In this document: positions 7,086 through 15,569 of the stretch, in pieces
Layout: each line of letters begins with the position of its first letter
How positions within the stretch are numbered: position 1 is the first letter of the stretch
Assembly: GCF_004345365.1 (NCBI RefSeq)
Contig: NZ_SLVF01000005.1
Coordinates: forward strand, 248,001 to 312,000
Origin: Kribbella sp. VKM Ac-2568
Lineage (GTDB): Bacteria > Actinomycetota > Actinomycetes > Propionibacteriales > Kribbellaceae
DNA length: 64,000 bases
Reading direction: 5' to 3'
Program-made: the position numbers and the translations under genes
The notes under the pieces: generated by a model
The model's input: only the letters and a program-made list of their open reading frames with translations
Database searches by the model: none
What the model was told of the DNA's origin: nothing

Positions 7086-8318
7086 GCGGCGGATCTCGAG
7101 CATCCGCATCAACGGAGTCGCCGCGACGCCGTGGACGACGACGCTGAGCACGACCGTGAAGCCGACCGTCGCCCACAACCACGGCAGGTCGGTCTCGAAG
7201 TCCGACCCCGCATAGGCCAGGTAGTAGACCGACCCGACCCCTCGTACTCCGAACGCGGCCGTGACCCAGCGCTCCGACCGCCGCATCGGCGTTCCGTGGA
7301 GTGAGACCCAGGCGGTCAACGGCCGGATCACGACCACCAGCAGTACGCCGATCGCGGCGCCGGCCAGGGTCAACGGCTTGAGCAGACCGCCGGTGATCGC
7401 CACCCCGAGCAGGAGCAGGATCCCCCAGGTCAGAATGTGCTCGAGTTGCTCGACGAAGCCGTGCAACTCCTCGTGGAAGTCGTGGTCGCGTTCGGCGGCC
7501 CGCAGCGAGAGTGCGGCGACGAACACGGCGATGAAGCCGTAGCCGTGCAGTACCTCGGCCAGGCCGTAGACCCCCAGCGTCATCGCGAGAGCCAGCACGG
7601 GCTCCCGCGAATCGGCCAGCCGGAAACTCGGCAACGGCGCGGAGAAGGCCATCCGGCCGAGCAGGCGGCCGGCGATGACACCGACGGCCACGCCGATCAC
7701 CGCCTTGCCGACCAGGTCCCAGGCGAACCACTCCAGCGCCCAGTTGCCGACGGCACCTTTCGTGGCGGCGAACACGGCCGCGTAGACGAACGGGAACGCG
7801 AGGCCGTCGTTCAGCCCGGCCTCCGAGGTGAGCGCGAAGCGGACCTCGTCGTCCTCCTCGGGTTCGGCGCCCTCGCCGGTCGTCGGGCCCTGCACCTGAA
7901 CGTCCGAGGCGAGCACCGGGTCGGTCGGTGAAAGCACCGCGCCGAGCAGGAGCGCGGTGGCAGGTGCGAGGCCGAGGAGCCAGCCGGCGCCGGCGACCGC
8001 GGCGATACAGGCGGGCATGGCGACCAGGAGCAGTCGCCAGGTGACTTTCCAGCGGCGCCAGCCGATCGGGCGGTCGATCGCGAGGCCGACACCCATCAGG
8101 GCGACCAGGATGGTGAGTTCGGCGAGGTGTTCGGTGAGCTTGGGCTCGGCGATCGGACTCAGCCGGCTGCGATCAACGAACAGCCCGAGCAGCAGGCCCG
8201 CGCCCAGGAAGGCGATCGGCGCGGAAATCGCGTACCGCCGGAGCAACCGGGGCAGCACAGCACCCACCAGCAGGGCGAGGCCCGCCACCAGGTAGAGCCC
8301 GTCCCCGTTGATCCGCAT
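7071..8318 (-). CDS. Cation:proton antiporter (CPA1/NhaP type)
   Basis: 415 residues with about 11-12 hydrophobic segments. Diagnostic marks are LSPTDPVLASDVQV and SEAGLNDGLAFPF, which hold the transport-site aspartates of the CPA1 family. It exchanges Na+ or K+ for protons across the cell membrane in pH and salt balance. The C-terminus after the last helix is short (MRMLEIRRDRDS), with no regulatory RCK-type tail. A Glu/Asp-rich loop (GEGAEPEEDDEV) sits before the NDG motif. It lies upstream of the truncated AraC-type gene in the same direction. Confidence 0.88.
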   Translation of the reverse strand: MRINGDGLYLVAGLALLVGAVLPRLLRRYAISAPIAFLGAGLLLGLFVDRSRLSPIAEPKLTEHLAELTILVALMGVGLAIDRPIGWRRWKVTWRLLLVAMPACIAAVAGAGWLLGLAPATALLLGAVLSPTDPVLASDVQVQGPTTGEGAEPEEDDEVRFALTSEAGLNDGLAFPFVYAAVFAATKGAVGNWALEWFAWDLVGKAVIGVAVGVIAGRLLGRMAFSAPLPSFRLADSREPVLALAMTLGVYGLAEVLHGYGFIAVFVAALSLRAAERDHDFHEELHGFVEQLEHILTWGILLLLGVAITGGLLKPLTLAGAAIGVLLVVVIRPLTAWVSLHGTPMRRSERWVTAAFGVRGVGSVYYLAYAGSDFETDLPWLWATVGFTVVLSVVVHGVAATPLMRMLEIRRDRDS

Positions 8319-8351
8319 GATGCGGACCCTAGTGCCCAGGTTCGGGTGTAT

Positions 8352-9305
8352 TCACCGAAGACGATGCGTGGCGCCCGGCGTGTGCGTGGGTAGAGACTTG
8401 CGGGGGCCGTAGCGCGGATGACTGATGCCGGCCAACTCCAGGAGGCGCTGGACCCGAAAGCGATGCCCACGGTACGGCTCGATGAGTTCGGCGGTGCCGT
8501 CGTCGTCGAGTTCCTCACCGGTCAGCGCGTACGAGACGTTCCGCGACACGTGATAGTCAGCGAACGAGAACGCATCCGCATCACCATGAGCCCGCTGCCG
8601 GACCTCCGCGGCAGTCCACACACCAACGCCGGGCAACGACCGCAGCCGTCGCTCCACTTCAGCCCCGTCGGTCAGCTCCAGCGTCCGCTCCAACGCGGCC
8701 GCCCGGGTCGCCGCCGTGATCACCACCCGCGACCGCCGCCCCTCCACCCCGGCCCGCAACCACTGCCAGGACGGAATCAGCCGCCACTCCTCCGGCGACG
8801 GCGGAACCATCATCTTCCGGCCGTCCGGAGCACCCGGCCCCGGCGCCACTTCGCCGTACTCGCGCAGCAACATCCGCCACCCGGCAAACGCCTCCTTGCC
8901 GGTGACGACCTGCTCGATCCCCGCAGCCGCCATCGCCTCGAAGACCGCGCGCGTCCTCGGCACCCGGAAGTGTGGAAACCGCCGCGCGGCGTCCACCAGC
9001 GGCTGGTGCTCGGGCAACGGCTCGAACCCGTCCCAGCTGTCCGCCGCCCCGAGCAACTCGGGCACCCCGTCCAGGGCCCACTCCGCACCAGGCCCCCACG
9101 CCTCGGCCTCCACCTCGCCCACCCCGGAGTACGGCGTGAGCCTCAGCAGGACAGGTCCGTCAGGGGTTCGGGTGGCGCGCCAGACCGTACGGCGGCCGGG
9201 GTCGAACACGTACGCCGGGTCGCCGGGCCCTTTGCGCAGCCCACCGATCACCGTGTGCGGATCCACCGCCCAGGCCGCCCGCCATCTCCGCACCACCGAA
9301 CTCAC
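8352..9305 (-). CDS. DNA-3-methyladenine glycosylase-like protein (AlkA type, HhH-GPD)
   Basis: 317 residues from a GTG start. The helix-hairpin-helix is LRSLPGVGVWTAAEVRQRAH, followed by DADAFSFADYHV, which carries the catalytic aspartate position of the HhH-GPD superfamily. The first ~120 residues (VFRLTPYSG-like, here VLLRLTPYSGVGEVE) fit the AlkA N-terminal domain. It would excise alkylated bases in base-excision repair. No Ada-type partner is beside it, and it is transcribed singly. Substrate range is uncertain; the family call is good. Confidence 0.8.
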   Translation of the reverse strand: MSSVVRRWRAAWAVDPHTVIGGLRKGPGDPAYVFDPGRRTVWRATRTPDGPVLLRLTPYSGVGEVEAEAWGPGAEWALDGVPELLGAADSWDGFEPLPEHQPLVDAARRFPHFRVPRTRAVFEAMAAAGIEQVVTGKEAFAGWRMLLREYGEVAPGPGAPDGRKMMVPPSPEEWRLIPSWQWLRAGVEGRRSRVVITAATRAAALERTLELTDGAEVERRLRSLPGVGVWTAAEVRQRAHGDADAFSFADYHVSRNVSYALTGEELDDDGTAELIEPYRGHRFRVQRLLELAGISHPRYGPRKSLPTHTPGATHRLR

Positions 9306-9351
9306 GCCCGCAAGTGTTACTCACGCCTCCGACAGAACCCCATACTGAGGT

Positions 9352-9834
9352 ATGGGTGAGGGGATGTCGGGGTGGCAGCGGGTGAAGTTGGTGGGGAATT
9401 TGCTGAACCTGTCGACGGCGATGGGGGTGCTCGTCGGGGTGATCGGGCGGGCGAAGTTCAGCCGTGGGCCGCGTGGGCTCTTCTACGCGACCGGGTACCG
9501 GCTGGGGTTCCCGATCGCCAGCGCGTTCACGCTTGGGAACCTGGTGCTGACCAAGAACGAACTCTCGTACTTCGACCGGCGTCCGCTCCTGGTCAAGCAC
9601 GAGGAACGCCATTCCTGGCAGTACTTCTGCCTGCTCGGTCTCCCCATGCTCCCGCTCTACGCCCTCGGCGCAGGCTGGTCCTGGCTGCGCACGGGCTGTC
9701 CGGCTTCGCGCAATCCGTTCGAGCGGCTGGCGAGTCTCAAGGACGGCAACTACATCGAACACCCGGTCCAGCCTCTGGGCCGGACGCTCAGCCAGACGTT
9801 CAGCGGGTTGCGATCGCGTCGGAAAGGGCTGTAA
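9352..9834 (+). CDS. Uncharacterised protein with an HEERH motif
   Basis: 160 residues; I do not recognise a named family. A hydrophobic N-terminal stretch (LLNLSTAMGVLVGVIGRAKF) could be one membrane segment, and a second lies at YFCLLGLPMLPLYALGAGWSW. Between them is LLVKHEERHSWQYFCL, which contains a perfect HExxH zinc-protease signature. A glutamate follows in NPFERLAS. Length is small for a protease, so this may be a short membrane-linked metalloprotein. Start ATG 9352 is preceded by GAGG; ATG 9364 is an alternative. Its 3' end overlaps the end of otsB by 35 bp on the opposite strand. Confidence 0.6.
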   Translation: MGEGMSGWQRVKLVGNLLNLSTAMGVLVGVIGRAKFSRGPRGLFYATGYRLGFPIASAFTLGNLVLTKNELSYFDRRPLLVKHEERHSWQYFCLLGLPMLPLYALGAGWSWLRTGCPASRNPFERLASLKDGNYIEHPVQPLGRTLSQTFSGLRSRRKGL

Positions 9835-10633
9835 GCACGGTCACCACACCGGCTGGGTCGTCCACGACGATGTCAGCCGCGTCCGCCAGGTCGGACGAAC
9901 CCCCCGAGCGAGCAGCGACCAGTACTGCGTGGAGCCCCTCGCCGCGCAGGTCATCCAGAGCCCGGAAGGCAGCGAGGTCGCCTAGGTCGTCCCCGGCGTA
10001 CAGGACCGAGCGGGCATCGGTGGACTCGACCAGCCGCCGCATGGCGACTCCCTTGTCGATACCGGGCGGCCGGAGCTCCAGAACCAGGTTGCCCGGCTCC
10101 AGCCGGAGGTCGGTGGACTCGGCCAGCTCCGTCAGCGGAGTACGCAATGCCTCCCAAGCAGGCAATGGCTCCGGTAACCGGCGAGTGTGAACCGCCAGCG
10201 AGCTGCCCTTGTCCTCGACGAACGCGTCCGGCAGCCCAGCCTCCTGCAGCAAACCCGGCAACCGATCCCGAGCAACTGCAACCCCCGGTGGCACCGGGTC
10301 GCTCGTCACAGCACCAGTAGAGGCCTCCCACCGCTCAAGCCCGTAATGACCCAGTACTACGAGTCGCCCGAGCCCGGGGTGTCCAGTAACGCCGGAAAGC
10401 TCGGTCGCAACCAGAGCAGGCCGGCCGGTCACGATGGCCACCTGGCCCACTGAGCGAGCGAGTCGGGCCAGCGCGTCCAGGGCTCCGTCGGCCGCCCGGG
10501 ACATCGCAGGGTCCTCGACCAGGGGTGAGAGCGTGCCATCGAAGTCTGAGGCGATCACTGCCCCGGCCGGATCCGCGACGATCGCTTCCCAGCCCTCCCG
10601 CCCGGCCGCAGTCGCCAGTACGGGAGTGCTCAT
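9800..10633 (-). CDS. otsB: Trehalose-6-phosphate phosphatase
   Basis: 277 residues of the HAD superfamily. Motif I is VIASDFDGTLSPLVEDP with the nucleophilic aspartate, motif II is VAIVTGRP, and motif IV is VLYAGDDLGDLAAF. It dephosphorylates trehalose-6-phosphate made by OtsA, whose gene lies 3.5 kb away on the other strand. Trehalose serves as osmoprotectant and carbon store. Its ATG overlaps the stop of the LytR_C gene in ATGA, so the two are translationally coupled. Confidence 0.92.
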   Translation of the reverse strand: MSTPVLATAAGREGWEAIVADPAGAVIASDFDGTLSPLVEDPAMSRAADGALDALARLARSVGQVAIVTGRPALVATELSGVTGHPGLGRLVVLGHYGLERWEASTGAVTSDPVPPGVAVARDRLPGLLQEAGLPDAFVEDKGSSLAVHTRRLPEPLPAWEALRTPLTELAESTDLRLEPGNLVLELRPPGIDKGVAMRRLVESTDARSVLYAGDDLGDLAAFRALDDLRGEGLHAVLVAARSGGSSDLADAADIVVDDPAGVVTVLTALSDAIATR

Positions 10634-11259
10634 CCTGCGTAGTCCGTGGTCAGGATGACGGTGAGCCGGTCCTTCTTCATGTTCGGCAGGGCGTCCTTGG
10701 TCCGGCTGATGCCGATGTCCTTGGCCAGCTGGGCTGCCTCGCTCTGCATCCCCGGCGGGTAGTAGACGGTGCTCCCGACGATCTTGCCGTGCCAGTTGTC
10801 GGCACCGGCGACCGTCCAGCCGGCCTGCCGGGCGCGGATGGAGACGTCCTCGGCCAGCCCCTTGCGAGAGGTGTTGTTGTACATCTCGACCGCGGGACGC
10901 TCGGACGGCGGGATGGACGCACCGGTCGAGGGTGCGGTGGTCGGCGTCGGTTCCGAGGCCGGCGCAGAACTGGGCGCAGAACTGGGCACCGAACTCGGCT
11001 CCGAACTGGGCTCAGTGGTCGGTACGGAGGTCGGCGCTGAGGTCGAAGCCGGGCTGGCAGGCGTCGGAGACGAAGAAGAAGTCTTGGCAACGGGCGTGTC
11101 GGCCGCGCTGTCGCTACCGCGGGTGCCGAAAAGGAACAGCAGCCCGCCGACGATCGCGACGGCGGCAAGCACGGCGACCAGGGACGAGAGGACCTGGCCC
11201 CGTTCGTCCTTCGAGCGCCGGAGATAGCGTGCGGAGCGCTGGCGCAGCACACTTCTCAA
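10630..11259 (-). CDS. Membrane-anchored LytR_C-domain protein
   Basis: 209 residues. A basic N-terminus (RQRSARYLRRSKDERG) is followed by one membrane segment (VLSSLVAVLAAVAIVGGLLF). A ~70-residue Ser/Pro/Thr/Glu linker with repeated SSVPSSAPSSAP units comes next, then an extracellular LytR C-terminal domain (VEMYNNTSRKGLAEDVS to VILTTDYAG). This domain is often found with LCP cell-wall ligases. It lies between a DUF3263 gene (4-bp gap) and otsB in one transcript. The function of free-standing LytR_C proteins is not established; a cell-envelope role is likely. Confidence 0.82.
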   Translation of the reverse strand: MRSVLRQRSARYLRRSKDERGQVLSSLVAVLAAVAIVGGLLFLFGTRGSDSAADTPVAKTSSSSPTPASPASTSAPTSVPTTEPSSEPSSVPSSAPSSAPASEPTPTTAPSTGASIPPSERPAVEMYNNTSRKGLAEDVSIRARQAGWTVAGADNWHGKIVGSTVYYPPGMQSEAAQLAKDIGISRTKDALPNMKKDRLTVILTTDYAG

Positions 11260-11262
11260 AGC

Positions 11263-11571
11263 TCAGACCTCGATACCCAGCCGACGGGCTGAACGGGCGC
11301 GCTGGCGGGCTGCTCGCAGCCGGCGTAGGCGCTTGACCAGGAGCGGGTCGTGGGCGAGGGCCTCCGGCCGGTCGATCAGGGCGTTCAGCACCTGGTAGTA
11401 CCGGGTGGCGGACATCTGGAACTGGTCGCGGATCGCCTGCTCCTTGGCGCCGGCGTACTTCCACCAGTGGCGCTCGAAGCCGAGGATGGCACCGTCTCGA
11501 TCCGACAACCCAGCGACGGCCGGCTGGGCTGCTTCGGCGGGGCCGGAGGAGCTGGCGTTGGCGCTGTCCAT
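11263..11571 (-). CDS. DUF3263 family protein
   Basis: 102 residues. The core LSDRDGAILGFERHWWKYAG and the helix-turn-helix-like segment IRDQFQMSATRYYQVLNALI are typical of the actinobacterial DUF3263 family. The family is small, probably DNA-binding, and usually sits beside LytR_C genes as here. The N-terminal 20 residues are Ala/Ser-rich and variable. It begins the operon DUF3263-LytR_C-otsB. No molecular function is known. Confidence 0.8.
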   Translation of the reverse strand: MDSANASSSGPAEAAQPAVAGLSDRDGAILGFERHWWKYAGAKEQAIRDQFQMSATRYYQVLNALIDRPEALAHDPLLVKRLRRLRAARQRARSARRLGIEV

Positions 11572-11718
11572 CTGCTGGTGACTCCCGTGCGGTCGGTGAT
11601 CGTCCGTCCGCCCAACACTCTACGTGCTGAACAACAGCGATGTCATTCACCACGCAGCGACATGACCCGTGTCGTAGGCGGACGGCCGGGCGCGCCCAAC
11701 TCTGGCAGGATCGAGCGT

Positions 11719-13155
11719 GTGAGCTCAACTCGACAGGGCCCTGGCGACGTGTCGCCCGGCCCACGACCCGCCATCGTGACGGTCGAGGAGCTGCAGGCCC
11801 GGTACGCCGCGGTGAACCCTTTGGTGAACGCCGTCTGCACGCCCAATCCCGCCGCTCTCACCGAAGCCGTCCGACTGGATGCAGAGCGTGACGACGGGCG
11901 CGTTCGCGGCCCGCTGCACGGCCTGCCGGTGCTGGTGAAGGACAACATCGACACCGCGGACCTGCCGACCACCGCGGGTTCGCTGGCGCTGGCCGACCAG
12001 CCGCCGCCACCCCACGACGCCCCGCTGGTACGCCGGTTGCGCGAGGCGGGCTGCATCGTGCTCGGCAAGACCAACCTGAGCGAGTGGGCCAACTTCCGCG
12101 GCTCGGCGTCCTCGTCCGGCTGGAGCGCGTTCGGCGGGCTCACCCGCAACCCGTACGCCCTGAACCGCTCAGCGGGTGGGTCGTCCAGCGGCTCTGGCGT
12201 GGCGGTGGCCGCCGGAATGGCGGATCTCGCGATCGGCACGGAGACGAACGGGTCGATCGTCTGCCCGGCCGCGCTGAACGGTGTCGTCGGGCTGAAGCCT
12301 ACCGTCGGCCTGATCCCGCAGCAGGGCATCGTGCCGATCTCGCACTCGCAGGACACCGCCGGTCCGATGACCCGCACCGTGAGGCAGGCGGCCGCGCTGC
12401 TGACCGTGCTCACCGGTGGCGCCACGGACTACCTGCGGAGTTGCCGGGGCGAAGACCTCAGCGACCTTCGGATCGGCGTACCGCGTGGGCCGTTGTGGGG
12501 GTACTCGACGGGCCTGGACCGGGTGTCCGAGGAGGCGCTCGAGCTGCTCAGCCGGTGTGGCGCGACGCTGGTGGATCATCTGTCGCTGCCGACTCCCGGT
12601 GGCGACGAGGACCAGTTGCACGTGTTGTCCCACGAGCTGAAGGTCGACCTCACGGCGTACCTGGCGACCCGCAAGCCGGGCGGTCCGAGGACGCTGGCGG
12701 ACCTGATCGCGTTCAACAAGCAGCACGCGGACGTCGAGCTGCGCTACTTCGGCCAGGAGCTGTTCGAGCGGGCCGAGGGCACCGAAGGGCTCGATTCACC
12801 GGTCTACGTCGCCGCCAGGCTGGCGGCGCTGCGGGCCGGCCGGGACGGCATCGACGGGCTGTTGCGCGAGAACCAGCTGGACGCCCTCGTGATGCCGTCG
12901 TACTCGCCGGCCTGGACGATCGACCTGATCAACGGCGACCACGTGCTCGGCAGCTCGTCCTCGCACGCCGCGCTGGCGGGCTATCCGCTGCTGTCCGTGC
13001 CGTCCGGGCTGGTCGAAGGGCTGCCGGTCGGCATCACCTTCAGCGGCACCGGCCGGAGTGATGACACCCTCATTCGCTTGGCGCACGCGTTCGAAACCGC
13101 GAGAATCAAGGCTCACGGTCCGTTCCCGACCCCGGAGCTCAGACAGTGGGTATAG
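11719..13155 (+). CDS. Amidase (amidase-signature family)
   Basis: 478 residues from a GTG preceded by AGGA at 8 nt; the frame is open far upstream but that part overlaps the divergent DUF3263 gene. The Ser-cisSer-Lys triad is visible as PVLVKDNIDTADLP (Lys), RSAGGSSSGSGVAVAAG (cis-Ser region) and IGTETNGSIVCPAALNG (nucleophile). It hydrolyses amide bonds of unknown substrates. It overlaps the next gene by 10 bp, so it leads an operon with a Gfo/Idh oxidoreductase, otsA and an FGGY kinase. A GatA role is unlikely because gatB and gatC are absent. Confidence 0.88.
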   Translation: MSSTRQGPGDVSPGPRPAIVTVEELQARYAAVNPLVNAVCTPNPAALTEAVRLDAERDDGRVRGPLHGLPVLVKDNIDTADLPTTAGSLALADQPPPPHDAPLVRRLREAGCIVLGKTNLSEWANFRGSASSSGWSAFGGLTRNPYALNRSAGGSSSGSGVAVAAGMADLAIGTETNGSIVCPAALNGVVGLKPTVGLIPQQGIVPISHSQDTAGPMTRTVRQAAALLTVLTGGATDYLRSCRGEDLSDLRIGVPRGPLWGYSTGLDRVSEEALELLSRCGATLVDHLSLPTPGGDEDQLHVLSHELKVDLTAYLATRKPGGPRTLADLIAFNKQHADVELRYFGQELFERAEGTEGLDSPVYVAARLAALRAGRDGIDGLLRENQLDALVMPSYSPAWTIDLINGDHVLGSSSSHAALAGYPLLSVPSGLVEGLPVGITFSGTGRSDDTLIRLAHAFETARIKAHGPFPTPELRQWV

Positions 13156-14147
13156 CTCGAGTCCGCTGGGGAATCGTTGCTACCGGCAACATCTCCACAG
13201 CGTTCACCAAGGATCTCGCCGAGCTCGCCGGCGAGGCGGTGGTGACGGCGGTCGCGTCCCGGTCGCTCGACAGCGCCGACCGGTTCGCCGACCAGTTCGG
13301 GATCGAGCACCGCTACGACGACTACCGCCGGCTGCTCGAGGACGGCCACGTCGACGTCCTCTACATCGGCACCCCGCACCCGCAGCACTACGCGATCGCC
13401 CGGGCCGCGTTGCAGGCCAAGGTCGCCGTGCTGTGCGAGAAGCCGGTCACGCTGACCGCGCGGCAGGCCCGGGACCTGGTGGCCGTCGCCCACGAGAACA
13501 ACACGCTGTTCGCCGAGGCGATGTGGATGCGGACCCACCCGGTCGTGCAGGCCTTCTTCGCCGACCTGGCGAAGGGCGTGATCGGCGAGCCGATGGAGGC
13601 GCTGGCCGACTTCGGCTTCCACAAGCCGCAACTCCCCGCCCGGCTGCTCGACCCCGCGCTCGGCGGCGGCGCTCTGATGGACGGCGGGATCTACCCGATC
13701 ACCTTCGTCCACATGGCGCTCGGCAGCCCGGCCGAACTGAAGGCGGTCGGCTCGGTCAACGAGGACGGCGTCGACCTGAACGTGGCGATGGCCTGGCGGT
13801 ACGACTCGGGCGCGGTCGCCGCGCTGACCTGCGGACTCCGCTCGCAGAACCCGTGGACCGCCTCGGTCAGCGGCCCGGAGGGGAGCCTGCTGCTGCCGCA
13901 CCGGTTCCACCACCCGGAGTACTACGTCCGCAGCACCGCCGCGGGCGAGGAGCGGATCGACGTACCGACGCATGGCCTTGGGTACCACTACGAGGCAGCC
14001 GAGATGATGCGGGCGCTGCGCGCGGGGCTGGTGGAATGCCCCGCCCTCCCGCATGCCGCCACGATCGAGATCCTCGACCTGCTCGACGAGACGCGTAGAC
14101 AGATCGGGGTCAGCTACCCCGGCGACGACGAATACCTGGGTGGATAA
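13146..14147 (+). CDS. Gfo/Idh/MocA-family oxidoreductase
   Basis: 333 residues. The N-terminal Rossmann fold has WGIVATGNISTAF, and the motif CEKPVTL carries the conserved Lys-Pro that lines the nicotinamide. The C-terminal alpha/beta domain contains GGGALMDGGIYPI. Family members oxidise or epimerise sugars and cyclitols with NAD(P). GTG start with GGAG at about 8 nt, overlapping the amidase by 10 bp; otsA follows after 6 bp. The substrate is unknown; a trehalose or glucoside link is suggested by context only. Confidence 0.85.
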   Translation: MGIARVRWGIVATGNISTAFTKDLAELAGEAVVTAVASRSLDSADRFADQFGIEHRYDDYRRLLEDGHVDVLYIGTPHPQHYAIARAALQAKVAVLCEKPVTLTARQARDLVAVAHENNTLFAEAMWMRTHPVVQAFFADLAKGVIGEPMEALADFGFHKPQLPARLLDPALGGGALMDGGIYPITFVHMALGSPAELKAVGSVNEDGVDLNVAMAWRYDSGAVAALTCGLRSQNPWTASVSGPEGSLLLPHRFHHPEYYVRSTAAGEERIDVPTHGLGYHYEAAEMMRALRAGLVECPALPHAATIEILDLLDETRRQIGVSYPGDDEYLGG

Positions 14148-14153
14148 CAGCTG

Positions 14154-15569
14154 ATGCCGAAACAGTCGGGAACACCGAACGGACGCAGTTCTTTCGTGGT
14201 GGTGGCCAACCGGCTTCCGGTCGACCGGATCGAGATGCCCGACGGCACCAGTGCGTGGCGGCGCAGCCCGGGTGGGCTCGTCACCGCGCTCGCCCCGGTG
14301 ATGCAGAGCCACCACGGCGCCTGGATCGGCTGGACCGGCGGAGCGGACGAGAAGCTGGACCCGTTCGACGAGGGCGGCATGCACCTGGTCCCGGTGACGC
14401 TGTCGGCCGAGGACATCGAGCTGTACTACGAGGGTTTCTCCAACGCGACCCTGTGGCCCCTGTACCACGACGTGATCGTGCCGCCGGAGTTCCACCGGGA
14501 GTGGTGGGAGTCCTACGTCGCGGTGAACCGCCGGTTCGCCGAGGCGGCCGCGGAGGCCGCCGACGAGGGCGCGGACGTGTGGGTGCACGACTACCAGCTG
14601 CAACTGGTCCCGGCGATGCTGCGCCGGCTGCGGCCCGACGTACGGATCGGCTTCTTCCTGCACATCCCCTTCCCGCCCACCGAGTTGTTCGCGCAGATGC
14701 CGTGGCGCCGGCAGATCCTGGACGGGCTGATGGGCGCGGACCTGGTCGGCTTCCAGCGGCCCGGCGCGGCCTCGAACTTCGCCCGCCTGGCCCGCAACCG
14801 GATGGGCCTGCGGACCCGCGGCGACCGGATCCACCTGCCGGACGACCGGATCGTCCGGGCGAAGGCGTTCCCGATCTCGATCGACGTCGGCGAGCTCGAG
14901 CAACTGGCCCGCCAGCCGGAGACCGAGGCCCGGGCCCGGGAGATCCGCGAGGAGGTCGGCAACCCCGCGCACATCCTGCTCGGCGTGGACCGCCTCGACT
15001 ACACCAAGGGCATCCGGCAGCGGATGCGCGCGTTCGGCGAACTGCTGGACGAGGGCCGGGTGTCCGTCGACGACGCGGTGTTCGTTCAGGTGGCGACCCC
15101 TAGCCGGGAGCGCGTGGAGCAGTACCGGGTGCTGCGCGACGAGATCGAACTGCTGGTCGGCCGGATCAACGGCGAGCACGGCCGGATCGGCACGCCCGCG
15201 ATCAACTACCTGCACACCTCGTACTCGCGGACCGAGATGGCCGCGCTGTTCCGGGCCGCCGACGTCGCCGTGGTCACCCCGCTGCGCGACGGCATGAACC
15301 TGGTCGCCAAGGAGTACGTCGCCTGCCGGTACGACGACACGGGCGCCCTGGTACTGAGCGAGTTCGCCGGCGCGGCGGACGAGTTCCGGCAGGCGTTTCT
15401 GGTGAACCCGCACGACATCAACGGGATGAAGGACACCATCGTCGACGCGATGAACACCGACGACCGGCAACTCGGCCGCCGGATGAAGGCGATGCGCAAA
15501 CACCTGGCCGCGCACGACGTGAACGTCTGGGCCGCCTCCTTCCTGAAGGCGCTGCATGCCGAAGACTGA
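14154..15569 (+). CDS. otsA: Trehalose-6-phosphate synthase (GT20)
   Basis: 471 residues. The start [12 protein letters not shown] and SPGGLVTAL form the N-terminal glucose-6-phosphate site. [28 protein letters not shown] and [15 protein letters not shown] are the hallmark GT20 motifs for the nucleotide-sugar site. It joins UDP-(or GDP-)glucose and glucose-6-phosphate to give trehalose-6-phosphate for OtsB. It overlaps the following kinase by 14 bp. It is separated from otsB by only 3.5 kb, but on the other strand, so the two enzymes are not co-transcribed. Confidence 0.95.
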   Translation: MPKQSGTPNGRSSFVVVANRLPVDRIEMPDGTSAWRRSPGGLVTALAPVMQSHHGAWIGWTGGADEKLDPFDEGGMHLVPVTLSAEDIELYYEGFSNATLWPLYHDVIVPPEFHREWWESYVAVNRRFAEAAAEAADEGADVWVHDYQLQLVPAMLRRLRPDVRIGFFLHIPFPPTELFAQMPWRRQILDGLMGADLVGFQRPGAASNFARLARNRMGLRTRGDRIHLPDDRIVRAKAFPISIDVGELEQLARQPETEARAREIREEVGNPAHILLGVDRLDYTKGIRQRMRAFGELLDEGRVSVDDAVFVQVATPSRERVEQYRVLRDEIELLVGRINGEHGRIGTPAINYLHTSYSRTEMAALFRAADVAVVTPLRDGMNLVAKEYVACRYDDTGALVLSEFAGAADEFRQAFLVNPHDINGMKDTIVDAMNTDDRQLGRRMKAMRKHLAAHDVNVWAASFLKALHAED

